A stretch of DNA of 64,000 bases, from positions 5,167,001-5,231,000 of the forward strand of contig JANTQA010000036.1 of assembly GCA_027625915.1 (NCBI GenBank). The letters are read 5' to 3'. Below are positions 1 to 12,530 of this stretch, in pieces. The translations under genes were made by a program, and so were the position numbers. Position 1 is the stretch's first letter; every line of letters starts with the position of its first letter. The DNA is from Anaeramoeba flamelloides. Taxonomy: Eukaryota > Metamonada > Anaeramoebidae. Below the pieces are notes generated by a model. It saw only the letters and a list, made by a program, of their open reading frames with translations, made no database searches and was not told the DNA's origin.

Positions 1-569
1 AGCCATACCACGGAGACTGTTTTACAAAATGGTTTGTCTGTGATATTTGTAAAAAATCGCTTGCTCGAGGAAAATACATCTTTTCGCCAAAAGGACAAAA
101 GTTTCACTTTGCATGCTTTAAGTGCAACGACTGCAAGAAAATTATTAATAGCCAATATGGCTTTTTTGAACTCGAACATGGTGTTCTGTGCCCACGTTGC
201 AATAAGAAAAGAGAAGAAGAAAACAGCGAAATGTGTAAGACGTGTAATAAGCCAATAAGGGGCGAGAGTGTTCAGGCTTTGGGTTCAGTTTTCCATCCAG
301 ATTGCTTTGTTTGTAAAAAGTGCAACAAGTCTATGGAGGGAGGCTTTGTTGAAGAAGGCGGTTTCCCTTATCACCCTCAATGTTACGAAAGTCAATTTGG
401 TGAAAAATGTGGTGGGTGTGGGAAAGAAATAAACACAGACAGTGTTTCGGCATTAGGAAAAATTTGGCACGAAGAATGTTTTAAATGCGTTGAGTGTAAC
501 AAAATAATTGAAGGATCTTTTTTTGAAAGTAAAGGTATGCCCCTTTGTGAGGTATGTGCAAAAAAATAA
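1..569 (+). CDS. LIM-domain protein, 3' part (5' end outside window)
   Basis: The reading frame is open from base 3 to a TAA at 567-569 and gives 188 residues. LIM domains are double zinc fingers that act as protein-interaction modules, often at the actin cytoskeleton. The partial first unit ends in HGDCF. Three further LIM units follow, each with CxxC, HxxC, CxxC and a terminal C/H set: VCDIC/HFACF/CNDC/CPRC, then CKTC/HPDCF/CKKC/HPQCY, then CGGCG/HEECF/CVEC/CEVC. The layout resembles LIM-only proteins of the paxillin or four-and-a-half-LIM type, because no other domain follows and the protein stops right after the last unit. Upstream domains cannot be seen, so the exact subfamily is open. 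No intron is evident in the visible part. Confidence 0.93.
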   Translation, partial: PYHGDCFTKWFVCDICKKSLARGKYIFSPKGQKFHFACFKCNDCKKIINSQYGFFELEHGVLCPRCNKKREEENSEMCKTCNKPIRGESVQALGSVFHPDCFVCKKCNKSMEGGFVEEGGFPYHPQCYESQFGEKCGGCGKEINTDSVSALGKIWHEECFKCVECNKIIEGSFFESKGMPLCEVCAKK

Positions 570-1412
570 GGAAATGTTCTCACAAAAGTACAACTTTTCC
601 AAAAAATAAAAAAAAATTTTGTTCCAAAAGCCTAATTTCTTGTGCTTTAAAACTTTTCTTTTTGACACTCTTAAATCTAAAAGATCTTCATAAAAGAAAC
701 TAGAATTATTTTTTTTGTTTTTTTTTTTTTCTTTTTTGAAAATTTTTCGTAATGGAAATTATTTTTTACCTTTTTTTTTTTATTTTGATTGATCTTTGCA
801 AAGATTTAATTTTGATTTAACAAATTGGCAGTACCTCTAAAAAAAACTCTTGTTCTGGCTTTTTATTCTCGTGATCCTTTGAACTCCAAATTTGAACTTT
901 TCTTTTTTTAAATTGGTTCTTTTTCAAATGTTGCTGAAATAAATAAGTAAAAGGTTTTGAAGAAGTGTAAAAGTTACATCTTTTTTGTTAATGATCCAAG
1001 ATTGTGATTTAGTAACTACATTTTTATTCTTGAATAAAATGGTATTAGTGTACACACGTTTTTAATACATTGATTTACAAACAAAGAATTTCACTTTGTA
1101 ATTTTTTGTCTTTTTAAAGGAAAAATGTTTCTTTTTTTGAACTTTGGAATTATGATCTAATTTGAGTAAAGGATATTTATATTTTAAGGAGTCGATGGTT
1201 TTATACGTATACTTGTTTATAAATAGTTTGAAATTGGCTAAAAGATTTTAATAATTGGTATTAATCAAGTTTGGGCAATTTCAATTTCATATTTTAACTT
1301 CATTGATCAGCGAACAAAAAGTAAAAAAATAATTGAAAATATCTCCGTTTCACTACTATCTTGGGGAAATTATTAATACAATCTAGGTAGTTTTTAAAAA
1401 CGTCTAAATTAA
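570..1412. other. Intergenic, T-rich, nothing recognised
   Basis: This is the 3' flank of the LIM gene. It has long T tracts just after the stop codon and no open frame or repeat partner that I could find. Confidence 0.5.
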
Positions 1413-2626
1413 GGGGGTAAATACATTTTTCAAATTCTGAGTACCATTTATGCATAATTGTATTTTTCAAATCATTTCTTTAACTAAATACATTGATATT
1501 TTAATAAATACTGGAGAGTGATATGAAATTTAGTTTATATTTTTATACCATCTAAAATATTTTTTATTCAAAAAAATGAATAGATTGATCAAAAAAAAAT
1601 AATAAACGCAAATCATTTATTACTTGTTCTTATCTGTAACATTGATACAATTATTTATGCTTAATTTGATTTTATTATTAATTCTTCATGAAATTACTTT
1701 TGTTTGTATAATTTTTGAGAAACAAATTACTTATTATTTCTCAAGAATTTTCAAAATGAATTTAAAGATCCTATTTTAATTTTATTCATCTAATTCTTTA
1801 ATGGTTTCAGAAAATAATCGATATTTTTATAAATCCTCCTCTGAAATAAATGATTTCTTGGACAAATTTGTTTGGTTTGAATATTATTTATTTTCCATTA
1901 AAATGTGAAGCCAAAATATATTTGAATCTGATTGAAATTCTTTCTAAATTTTTCTTTTATTTCGATTTGAATCTTTTGTAACTGTTTTTTTGATTAAGAG
2001 AATCCAAACCCCTTTATTTTAATTTTTGAAATAGTATTCTTTGTTTTGGTATTGTTTGATAAAAATATTTGAAAAAACAATTTTGATAGCAAATTTGTCA
2101 CAAAAATGTTTTTTAAAATAATAATAAATTGTAGTGGGGTGAGAAATTCAAGGTTATAAATTGTTTGGGTTCAATCCAAATCAAATAGAGAAAGAAAACA
2201 AATCTTCCAAAATAGGATTTTATTGATTTTTTTTTTTTATCATTTTAAATTTTAACAAATTTATATAGAAAAGTGATCTTTCGTGTTTGGTTTTCTAAAA
2301 TAAAATATTTGTTCCAAAGACACACTTTTTCCCGTCTATTTTATTGATTTACTCTTTGATTAATTTCGTTCATTCGTATAAACACATCTCTAGATCCAAA
2401 ACCAAATTTAATAAAACTAAAAAATTTATTCAAAAAAAAAATGTTTAAGAAATGGTTAAAAAATTAAAAATGAAAGATATCCTTTTGGTTCATTTTCTTT
2501 TCACAAATAGAAGTGCGAATGATGTTTCATTTCAAAGTTTCGATATCTGGTGGGCACTCAAAAAATATTTTTAAGTCTGGTTTCCAAAATTAAAATTTTT
2601 CAAAATGGTAAAATGTACTTACTTCC
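1413..2626. mobile_element. TTAA-flanked non-autonomous element, family A, copy 1
   Basis: The element is about 1.2 kb, bounded by TTAA on both sides (1409-1412 and 2627-2630). Its ends are inverted: GGGGGTAAATACATTTTTC on the left, and on the right the reverse complement of GGAAGTAAGTACATTTTACC. It matches 29156-30352 in inverted orientation over its whole length, with clear but diverged identity. There is no coding potential. TTAA duplication and G-rich tips suggest mobilisation by a piggyBac-type transposase, but no such transposase lies in the window. Confidence 0.8.
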
Positions 2627-2662
2627 TTAAATCATATAAAGTAAAAAAAAAATAAATTTATT

Positions 2663-3200
2663 ATTTAAAGTCATCAGAGTTAAAAAATTGTCTTTGTAAT
2701 TTAAAAAAAAATGTTTGGAATTTTTAAGAGGACCGAATACCAATTAAAAACAAACCAAAAAGTGATGTGGAATCGATCTCATAAAATCAATAATGAAAAA
2801 AGTGAAATTTTTAGAAAAAATAGTTAGGAGTAACACTCAATTTCCAATTAGAATGTTTGAGGATATACAATTTTAATAATTTTATTGATTTTGAAGTGTC
2901 ACTCTTTGGCGCTTTTTGAGTTCTCTGAAGAATATTGTTTTGAATTTTTTTTCATTTCTCAAATACATTATTTTTAACTCAATAATGTTACAAAATCATT
3001 ACTTTGACAAATTTAGATGGTTACAAAACAACTAAAAATTAGATTAAATTGAATTTAATTGATTGTTTACTTGAAGAAAGAAATTTGCTTCAAATTGAAG
3101 AAATTTAAACAGTTGAGAATATAAGTCAAAAAAAATAAACAAGATTTTATTGTTAAAATTCGATTTTTTGTTATTGGGAATGCTTTTAACCTCTATTTTT
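2663..3200. mobile_element. Family B element, eroded copy
   Basis: This is similar to 8620-9290 and, inverted, to 36952-37703. The shared core includes a palindromic stretch with TGACACTCAATTTCCAATTA and AAGTGTCACTCTTTGGCGC. The left end is eroded and the right end runs into the next repeat, so the limits are approximate. Confidence 0.65.
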
Positions 3201-3234
3201 TGAGATAAATTTTTCATTTTGATCATTCATTTGT

Positions 3235-3385
3235 AGGATTTCTTTTGAAATAATAGAACTTTAAGAAATCATTACCATATTTGCTTAGTGTTTATTGTCA
3301 ATTTCTTTGATTGGTTAATGTCTAGGTTTTGTCTAACAAAATAACATGATTATTATTTTGAAACAAGGATTAAACTTTTCTTAGT
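3235..3385 (-). mobile_element. Fragment of the 483-bp TA-flanked element (family T2)
   Basis: This is homologous to 6430-6560 and to the left part of 51517-51999 (inverted). Recognisable pieces are ATAATAGAACTTTAAGAA and TTTCTTTGATTGGTTAATG. Only one end of the element is present. Confidence 0.55.
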
Positions 3386-4079
3386 ATTATTTTTACAACA
3401 GTAAATACTTTTTTCATTAAAGTTTATTAGTTCACCGGTTATTGAGAATGGCAAAAGACTTGAATAAACCAAAAGAGATCACAAATTAAAACCTCTTTCT
3501 TTTAAATACTTTATGAGTAAAAGAAAACAAGGGAAACGAAGCAAAAATTTTTTCTCATTTCATCTTGAAAAACTTGAACAGTTCTTAAAGGTGTGACTAG
3601 ATTTTGTAATTCCATTTAGCAATTGTCACACAAACTTGACTTACTTTTAATTGTCAACAAAAGGAAGGATAACGTTACTTCCTTCATTGGGAAATTTTTA
3701 TTTTCTTTTTTGAAATATTTTTCTAATTCTTAATAGACTCTTCCCAACAATCATACAAAAATAATCCAAAATTAAAATCATACAATTGAATTTACTTACT
3801 TTTTGAGATCTTGATAACAATATGGTCTTAATTTTTTTGAATTTAACAGTGTTTAAAGGAAGAAGTACGATAAAACCAGAGATCATAAATAAAAAATTCG
3901 TTGATGAATAATAGGAAAATTTAAAGTTTTTAGGGAACAAGTTATTTTTGGCTGACAGAAACCAAAAAGGTAAAATTGGTGATGTCTGATTTGTTGTATT
4001 CGAAATTAAAAAAGTGTTTATCGTAAAGTTTGAGTTATTTTTTTTATCATCAATTGTTTTATTCTAACTTATTCTAAAA
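3386..4079. other. 5' flank of the seven-helix membrane protein gene
   Basis: No repeat partner or open frame is found. A small inverted pair (AAGGAAGG...TTACTTCCTTC) lies near 3660-3690. The promoter presumably sits here, but I see no defined element. Confidence 0.4.
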
Positions 4080-7000
4080 ATGTGTTGGTGTTTTGAAGCT
4101 TCTTTGTCTGCGTTTATTGTTGGAGTTGTTGTTGCATTAATTTGGGGCTTGTATTTTAAGGAATGGATAACTTTGCCTTTTGTATTAAGCTATCTCCAAA
4201 TGCAACTAACCGATGCAGTGCTGTGGTTACAAAATTCAGAATGTAACAAAACGAACCAAATTACTATGTTTATTGGGATGACGCTCCTATGGTCCCAGCC
4301 TTTTTGGTTGATTATATGCCTTAGGTATGATCTTTTTTATAATTTCTTGTTAAAATTTTTTTTTTAAATATTTTCTCCACCAACAGAAATTTCATCTTTT
4401 GAAAACAAAACAAAAGAGTTTACAGTTTTAATTACATTTGTTTTGGAAAGGAGTCAATTTTTTTTATTTTTTTACAATCAGACCTTTTTTCTTTTTTTCC
4501 GATTTAATTTTTAAATTTAGCTTTTTTTCTAATTTTCCAGATTTCCCAAACAAGAACACTTTTCTTCTTTTTTTAAGAATATGTTTTGAGCAAAAAAGGG
4601 CATTTAGAAACTCTAAAATTTTTTTTTTATTTTTTTGTGATATACTTTTTGCTTTTTGTTTCGAATTGTCTTTGAGAATCATTCAAGTGAAAACACTTCA
4701 CTTGACAAATAATGTTTTTGAATTTTTTCTTTCAAAACCAACTCAATATCACCGATTCTTTCAAAAACAATTTGAGAAATTCATAATTAAATTCCCTTCA
4801 AATAACATCTTTTCTCTTGTTTTATATTTTGCAATCAAACTATGCATTTAAATACTTAAAGAAGACTTGGTTTTTCAAAAATCCTTTGTAATTGGCTCAA
4901 AAATTCTGGTTTTTACTCTTTTAAGATTTTATGACAATTTAGTGAAGAATTAAAGGGAAAAATTCTACATATTCGATTTTTGTCACCATTAAATTTCAAC
5001 CACTACTTTTTTGTCATCACTTGAAAATCACAGAAGAAAAGAAACCGTAAATGTTTATCTTGCAGAAATCACACGAAATATCTCCAAACCCTTGACAATT
5101 CACTGGAAAGTCTATTAATACATTTACATCAAACGGGTGTTGATTTCAAAAAGTTAAAATTTTATTTTCTTAATTTTTTTGTGAAAAATATTTATTTCAG
5201 TTACAGCAATTTTCAAAAAGTGATGATTTTTTAAAAACTTTTTTCAAGTTTTCCTTTTGAAAGTGTAAATATTTTTTGAACTAAAACTTTTATTCAAGTT
5301 TTCTCTTTTTAAAAAAGCTAAAAACTTTTTGAAGTATGAAAAATTTTTTGAAGATTTTTTCTTTTATAAAAAGTGAGATCCAAAACCCTTAAATGTGGGG
5401 TAGAGAGTTTGTGTGAAATCTGAAGGAAAGCATTTTAAAAAAAAAAAAATGTCACTCACTTTATTTTCACCAAAACTTTCAAAAAGTTTTAATTCTCAAA
5501 ACCTCTCAAAAAAAAATTATGCACTCTTTTTTAATGGCTGAATTTAAATTATAAAGATGAAAAAGTTTTCACTTCATTTTCCTTATTTTTCTTTTACAAA
5601 AAGAGAATTTTTCAAAGAATTTTTAATTCTTTCGAAAGCTTTTAGCTTTTTGTAAAATACTTTAGTCAAAATAAAGCGTGCAAAAAAATTTAATCAGTGC
5701 TTAAAAATAAAAAGCATGTTTTTTTGTTATAGAAGGCCTATAAATCAACCAATCAAAGAAACTGATAATAAACCCTAAGAAAATATGGTATTGGTTTCTT
5801 AAAGTTCTAATATTCAAATAGAAATTCTAAAAATGAAGGATCAAATTAGAAAATTTAAAAGAGAAAATAGAATTAAAAATTTAAAATTTCTCATCATCAA
5901 AAAAACAAAAAATTTCAAAAAAACAGAGAATATTATGAAAAATTTCGAACTTATTTCGTTGAATAATTTAAATTTTACTGAAAATATCCTGATATTTACT
6001 TTCAAAATTGATTTGAACATAGGTATACTATTTGGTAGTAAATTGGATGTTGTCTTGGAACAAGAAGAAAAAAAAGCACGTATTATATTTTGAAACACGG
6101 ATTATACAGTGATCAAAATAATACGTGAATAAAACGACTATAATCTGTGTTTTAAAATATAATCCATGCTTTTTTTTCTTCTTGTACCAAGGCAACATCC
6201 AATTTACTGCCAAATAGTACACCTAAGTTCAAATTAATTTTGAAGGTAAACTACTTGATATTTTCAGTAAAATTTAAATTAGGAATGCAATTTGTTGAAA
6301 ATTTTTCATAATATTCTCAATTTTTTTGAAATTTTTTGTTTTTTTGATACAGAAAAATTTTCTTAAAAATTTAATCTATTTTCTGAGAAAAAATTTGGCA
6401 ATTTGATCCATCATTTTTAAAATTTCTTATTAAATAATAGAACTTTAAGAAGCCAATACCATATTTGATTATTGTTTATTATCACTTTCTTTGATTGGTT
6501 GATTTATAGGTTTTCTATAACAAAAAAACACACTTTTTATTTTGAAGCACGCATTAAATTTTTTTGCACGCTTTATTTTGGCTACAGTAGTTGTTGTGAA
6601 CGCATTATTTTGATCACTGTAGAAAACTCGAAAAAAGTTTTAAAAAGTACTCACTTTTTGAAAACAACGGTACTTTTAACATTTTTTGTTTATATTCAGA
6701 AAGTTTTTCTTATTGTTATTCTTATTGAAGAAAATTTTAGTTTAATAATAATTTTTTTATTGAAGTAGTTTTAATCAATTCAAAAACCACATTTTTTTAA
6801 AAAAACTCAAAATTTATAAATTTTATCTTTTTGTCCATACGTTGAGCTTTTCTATAATTTGTCACAACTACCATTTGAATGTACAAATATACACGTACTC
6901 TTCTTTTTATAATTATTTATTTTACTAACAAAAACTTCTTCGTAAAAATAGATGTACCTTTTCCAACAATTTTGGATTATTTTACTATGAAAATATTTAA

Positions 7001-10000
7001 TTTAATAATTTGTTTATAACCCCGAAATGTGAGAGCCTAATGTAATATTGTTACTGAAATTTTCCAACATACAATTAGAAATTTTATTTCATATTATTTT
7101 ACAATTAAGAAATGAACATTTTTTAATAAAATTCTCTAAGATTTTTCTGTATAATTAGTTAAAAAAATTGAATTATCTTGGAAAAATTAATAAAAAATGA
7201 AAATGATAAAATATTTAATTTTCTCTTCCTAAATTGAACTATTAGATAATTTTTTTTTTTTTTTTTAATTTGAAATTAAATGTATTAAAATTGAAAAGGG
7301 AGAAAATTTTAGAATTGATCTTACTTTTTTCAAAAAATAAAAGACTATTTTTGTCTCAAGTTCCGAAATTGTTGAAGAATTTTTAGTTTAAAAAACACAA
7401 AGATCTACACTAAATCAATTAAAAATGAAATTGTCAAACATGAAATTAGGTTCTTCCATTTTGTATTTTGAGACACAAATATAACATTTTAACGGAGTAG
7501 CAATCATAGAGCCAAAATTTTCACTTTTTTTTCAGATTCCAAAGAAAAAGAAAAAAACCTTTTTTTTCACGTTGGCTCTGTCTATTTGCTTTTTATGATT
7601 CAAAATACTTGTCTGAAAATTTCAGAAATTTTTTTCAAGCATAAAAAAAAAAAAAAAAAATACCACAATGAATTTTGAGATAGGAACAAAAGTCAAACCA
7701 TTTAAAATTTTTTTCAAAGTAATTAAGATAATTCAACTTAACACTCAATTGTGACATTTTATTTTACTGTTGAAAAAACAATTTCATAAATTATTTTTAA
7801 GGAGGCAATTTAACTCATAAAAATCAAACCAAACCTATAACAAATGTTAAGAATGTTGTTCTCTGATCCAATTAAAAATTAATAAAAAATTGAAATTCTT
7901 GACTTTTGTTATTGAACCAGTTACTTTAATTGAACTTTCTCTAAAATTTAAAAGAAACAATTTAGGTTTGATAAAAAAAAAAATGAAAGGATAAACTATC
8001 TTTAGATCTATCATTTTATGATAAATCGATTGTGAAAGTTTTGAATTTAAATAATTCTTGGTATAAAATGATCGTTAATAGGATTTTTTTCTTGGAGAGA
8101 ACAAAATATAGAACGTATTTAATAATATCTATTACACTGGGTATTTATATTGTTAGTTGAATCTAATACTATAACAGGTTGGGTTGATTACTATTTCCAT
8201 TGTAAAAGTTGGATTAACCCGTTAACAAAATCATAACAAAAAGAAAAATCATCTTATTTGATCTGATCATTGATTTAATTTCTCTCTTTTTAGTTTATTT
8301 TTCAAAAATTTTTTTTTTTTTCAGAATCTTTGATGCTGATCAAAATTATTTTTTTTCTAATTCCGAAATATTTTTAAATTATCTAAAAATTTTGCAAAGT
8401 ATTAAATTGCCATTAATTTTGAATACTGATCTGAAGACCAAAATATAATGATTTATACTTTATCTCGTATTTATATAACCTCACAATTTCAAATAATTAG
8501 ACATTTTTATAAAATTAATACAATTGAAATAAAAATGATAAATTGATGTTTTAAATAATAATTGATATAAACAGAATAATTTTTAAAAATTCATAAAATA
8601 ATGATTTCTCAAGATTTAAGGGTCGAGTCATTACGGTGAAATTTTTTATTCTGAAATGGAAAAAAACTTTTTAGTAATTTTATTGAGTACCTAACACCAA
8701 TCAAAAACCAACCAACCTATGATGTACGATCGATCTCCAAAAATCAACAACCAAAAATGAGGACATTTTTAGAAAAAAGCGCCAAAGAGTGACACTCAAT
8801 TTCCAATTAGAATGGTTGTGAATTACAATTCTGAAAACAACTATGTCAGTTTTGAAGTGTCACTCTTTGGCGCTTTTTGAGATCTCGGTGACTTTTTTTT
8901 TCTTTTTTTTCTTTTTTCAAATGAGTTATTTTTATTGAAAGACTAGTACCTAATCCTTACTTGGTCAAATTTAGAGGGTTTTAAAATAACCACAAATCAG
9001 GCTAAATCGAATTAAATTGATTGCGAAATACAAGAAAGCAATTTGATTTAAATTAAAGAAATTTAACCTCTTTTGAAAAAGAAAATGAGAAAAGATGTTG
9101 ATTTTTTGAAATTGAGAACTCTTTTAATTTTTTTTATTGATTGAATTATTTTGTCAAAGAGATCCTATTAAATTTTTTTTTTTTGTTATTTGAATTTTGT
9201 CAACCAAAAGAAGGCCTATTTAATAATACCCTTTTTGCTCTCAGGTCACCCCTTGAATATGGTGCCTTTTCACGGTAAATGACTAGAACCTTAAACACTC
9301 AAAAAATGTTCATTTTTTTTTGGTAGAATTTACAAGTTTTTTTGATTTTATAACTTAGTTCGTTAAATTTATATATCGGAAGAAATTCTAAAATATTTTT
9401 TTTTTCTCTAACAATAAAAATAAGAGATTTTAAAAAGGGTACTGTTTTGAATTCAACAAAAATTTTTTTAAATAAGAATTCAATGGGCTAATGAATTAAT
9501 TTTATTCATGTTTTTGATAATTAACTTTTTATTTCATATATCTATCGAGGATTATTCAAGAACTCTAAACATTATATTTTATTTTTTTTTATCCTTAAAA
9601 ATAATTCATTAAATGCAAAATATAATAAACAAAAATACCGGCTTCTTTTAAACACAAAACAATATATAAAAATATTTATTAATGTTTTAAATGTAATAGA
9701 TATACTGGACCAAAAGAAAACCGTTTAAGACTTCAATTTCCCTTTTGGTATGCTCTAGCTTTTTGGGTGTTATTTACATTTTCAACAACACTTGGTACTT
9801 TTTTCCCAGAACAATTTCCAGGTCATACAACCTCAACTGAAATTTTTGCTGGAAAGATAAGCTGTGGCTTTAAAGGGCCAATGGGACATTTGATGTGGGA
9901 AAGTCCAAGAAGACATGGTGGTGAATGGTATCCCTCAAATTATGTCTACATTTCATTGTTTTTTGGTTCTTTTTTCTTTCACCAACCAATTCAAAGAGGA

Positions 10001-10252
10001 ATCTTCCATTTCATGTGGTTCTTTATTTCACATTGGGTAACTTTTTACAAGGCAAATTTTACAAATGAATCTGGCTCATTTTGGTGCTTTGTTATCGCAA
10101 TACAAGCTGCTTTTAAGATATTGATAATCATTTTTGATTTCATTTATAAGAAAATTACTAAAAATCACAATCAATTTATTTGGAAATATATAGCGTTCCC
10201 AAGATCAGAAAATTTGCAATACAAAGACCGAAAACAACAAAAAAATAAATAA
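4080..10252 (+). CDS. Seven-helix membrane protein of the MCW-start family
   Basis: There are two exons, 4080-4324 and 9700-10252, giving 265 residues. The 5' splice site is AG|GTATGA in phase 2 and the 3' site is AATAG|A, so the junction rebuilds an Arg codon. The protein begins MCWCFEASLSAF. It has about seven hydrophobic segments, including helix 2 with LQMQLTDAVLW and helix 3 with GMTLLWSQPFW. I recognise the MCW start, the QLxDAxLW motif and the QP motif from a family of uncharacterised multi-pass proteins in eukaryotes, bacteria and large DNA viruses, which I believe is DUF5765. The function is unknown. Between the helices is a polar loop rich in Gly, His and Trp (GHLMWESPRRHGGEWYPSN). 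The 5375-bp intron carries several mobile elements. The start codon is the first ATG of an otherwise closed region, which supports it. Confidence 0.8.
5160..5480. repeat. Repeat F, copy 1
   Basis: This matches 33000-33370 in inverted orientation (shared pieces include AAAACTTTTATTCAAGTTTT and AAGTGATGATTTTTTAAAAAC). It is rich in self-complementary AAAACTTTTT segments and probably folds back on itself. The boundaries are approximate. Confidence 0.5.
5660..6104 (+). mobile_element. TA-flanked non-autonomous element, family T2, copy 1 (right tip missing)
   Basis: TA at 5658-5659 precedes an end related to CTGTTGCCAAAATAATATG of the copy at 51517. The body matches the copies at 24656-25138 and 51517-51999. 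It stops where the inverted second copy begins, so its right tip is missing or shared. Confidence 0.65.
6107..6587 (-). mobile_element. TA-flanked non-autonomous element, family T2, copy 2
   Basis: This is a 481-bp unit bounded by TA (6105-6106 and 6588-6589). Its ends are CAGTGATCAAAATAATACG and, reverse-complemented, CTGTAGCCAAAATAAAGCG. It lies inverted against copy 1, so the pair forms a palindrome of about 930 bp. A further scrap of the same end (ATTATTTTGATCACTGTA) follows at 6603-6620. Confidence 0.75.
8620..9290 (+). mobile_element. TTAA-flanked non-autonomous element, family B, copy 2
   Basis: The element is 671 bp and bounded by TTAA (8616-8619 and 9291-9294). The left end is GGGTCGAGTCATTACGGTGAA. 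The right end, read in reverse complement, is GGTTCTAGTCATTTACCGTG. A central palindrome, AAGCGCCAAAGAGTGACACT with its inverted partner near 8860, is shared with the other copies. There is no coding capacity. Confidence 0.82.
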
Positions 10253-10856
10253 AAAACCCGAATAATAATTTTAACATTAATAATATATCTACTTTCAATT
10301 ATGATTGAAATACTTTTTTTATATATTTTTACAAACAGGATATTCTATGTTAAATAAAAATAATGGTGCTCGATTTAAAATAATAAACATTTTCAATAAT
10401 GTGATTATTTATTGTTATTTTTATTGGTTTCAGCTGTCTTTGAATAAAGATAATCCTAAATTATTATTATTTTTTTGTTTGAATATTATTTGATATCTTT
10501 TCTTTAATTGTAATTTAATTTGATTGTAAAGTATATAATTCGTTATTTATTTTTTTTTTTTTTAGTTGGAAGAATGCAAAATATTATAATTCAGTGTAAA
10601 GCCAAATTAATACTTGATATTTCTGTTAAAACATTTATTTTTTTAGTTGCATAATGATAATTTTGATGTGTATTTGTTTATTTTTTCCTGTCAATGGATT
10701 GGATTATATTTTAAAGTATCATTAGAAATTCTCATCAACTTTGATTTTTTTTAAATATTTTTTGTAAAATTATTTGAAAAATTACAAATTAACTATTTTT
10801 CAAGAATTTTGACTCACTTTAAAATGTTCATGGAAGTTATTGTGAGGGTTTATACC
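10253..10856. other. Intergenic; start of a small dispersed repeat
   Basis: No gene is seen. The segment 10805-10856, beginning ATTTTGACTCACTTTAAAA, is repeated near 63893-63950, and its first half is also seen inverted near 30970. Confidence 0.45.
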
Positions 10857-11525
10857 TCAACTATTTTCTAGTCAAGGGTTCCAGTTTAAATTGATGAAAT
10901 ACATGTGTTTAAATGGTTTGCATGGATATTAGAAGAAAAAATGTATTTTGGAAATTGTCACAATTGAAATCATTTTTAATCATTTTGTTTTTGTTTTTTG
11001 ATTTTTTTTTAACACCTAATTCAGTTGCAAAATTTTAATTATGACAACATCGATAGTCACTTAGTAAAAATGTGTTATTCTAAATTTATTGAAACTGTTG
11101 AAAGGATTGTTGAGAAATCATATTGTTTTCTATTGGAATTTTCTTCAATCTAGATCCTGATATTTTAATAATAAATGTGAAAATTTTTCACTTTATTTTC
11201 ATTTCCTTTTTCAAATAGATACCACAAATACCAACACACATTGTTTGGAGAACTTGATTTCTAAAAGAAAAGTCTGGAAAATGTAGTGAAAAATGTTTCA
11301 TATTTATTATTCAAATACCAGTATAAGTTGAAAACAAAAATTGTTGTTTTCCTCAATGGTGGACCTAAGAATTTGAGATTTTGAATTTTTAAGAAAATTC
11401 ATTAATTAATTAGTTTTCTTACATAAGTGTATCAACTATTTTTTGATGTATATTATTTTGCTTATTTCTTATTATTTCTTCTAATGGCAAGTATACTGAT
11501 AAATTGCAATTTTTGTTTGGAAATG
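10857..11525 (+). mobile_element. Family C element, copy 1 (right end eroded)
   Basis: This is similar to 40484-41192 and 56086-56787 along most of its length. Shared landmarks are GAAATACATGTGTTTAAA near the left end and CACAAATACCAACACA in the middle. The left tip reads AACTATTTTCTAGTCAAGG. The right tip is not recognisable. It is non-coding. Confidence 0.65.
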
Positions 11526-11549
11526 TTTCCTTTGTATTCCTTTTTGAAA

Positions 11550-11730
11550 TTTTTATGCACAAGCTTTGAATAAAGGATTTTATGAAGTAAAGTGTTAACA
11601 AACTTGGTAAAGTCGGTTGTTCTTCAAAATATTCTAGGAACGGACTTTTAGATAAGAAACAGTTCTAAGATTTATAAAAATGGAAATTGAACTAAAAATG
11701 TTTTGAAATTTATCAGAATTTATCAGTATA
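11550..11730. repeat. Dispersed repeat shared with 35835-36010
   Basis: Direct similarity runs from GCACAAGCTTTGAATAAAGG through TTGTTCTTCAAAATATTCT to AAAAATGGAAATTGAA. The class is unknown. Confidence 0.5.
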
Positions 11731-12530
11731 AAATAATAAATTTTTGAAAAAAAAGTTGGGCAAACTGTGACTGAAACAAAGTATATATTCTTCTCAAAAA
11801 AATATTTACAAATTTTTGGATTCGAATCATTTTTTTTCATATTACAAATTTCTTCTAAAAATCGATTTTCTACTTTTGATATATTTTTATTTCTACTTGC
11901 GTCATCGAAACTCAAGTTGTGTGTAACATTGTCAAATTTTTTACAAGTCTTTGATAAAAATTTACCAAAAAAAAAAAAAATAAAAACGGAAATTTTACTT
12001 TTGAAATTTAAAAATGAATTTTTTTATTCGTTAAACATGGCCTTATATTTCGATAATTTTGATAAGATTTATTTTTGATTTTTATTTTATTTTTTTTTCC
12101 GAAAATCTTGTAATATTGATATAATCTCATGGAAATTTATATATGAAATGATGCATTGAATCAAACTTATTCTACATAAATAAGTTACACATCTAAATGA
12201 AACAATAAAAGTTTGACAATCCAAAAAACCCTCTATAGAAAAGGAGAAGTTTTCAGCTCGGAAAGAGATTATGATAATTTCTACGAAATAAAAAAATTAT
12301 AAAGTTAAATTAATTGGTATATCACCATTTATTTGATTTATTTGTAATATATTAAATGTTTTATTTTGCATTAAAGAACAAAAGTAATTCTTTAATTAAT
12401 ATCAAGGGTTAAAATAATAAAAAAATTTCTTTCAAATAAATATAATTGAAATTATAAATAAAAAAAAATCAGAATATAACTGAAAATAATTCAAAAGTAA
12501 CGAATTTTCAGAAATTAAAAACCAAAAAAA
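11731..12530. other. 3' flank of the carrier gene, nothing recognised
   Basis: A 103-codon open stretch at 11767-12078 (+) has no recognisable motif and a T/F-rich composition like the surrounding non-coding DNA, so I do not call it. Confidence 0.4.

Larger units (their letters stand above)
4325..9699 (+). other. 5.4-kb intron of the MCW-start membrane protein gene
   Basis: The intron begins GTATGA and ends TAATAG. It contains repeat F (5160-5480), a head-to-head pair of T2 elements (5660-6587) and a family B element (8620-9290). The stretch 6620-8615 shows only T/A tracts and no feature I can name. Stretches of open frame inside it, such as 4438-4851, look like chance in T-rich DNA. Confidence 0.75.

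Noticed and set aside
4438-4851. 137-codon open frame on the plus strand
   Set aside because: It lies inside the membrane protein intron, is almost all Phe, Leu, Lys and Asn from T/A tracts, and has no motif.
11767-12078. 103-codon open frame on the plus strand
   Set aside because: Composition equals the non-coding flanks and no family is recognisable; an overlapping open stretch exists on the other strand.
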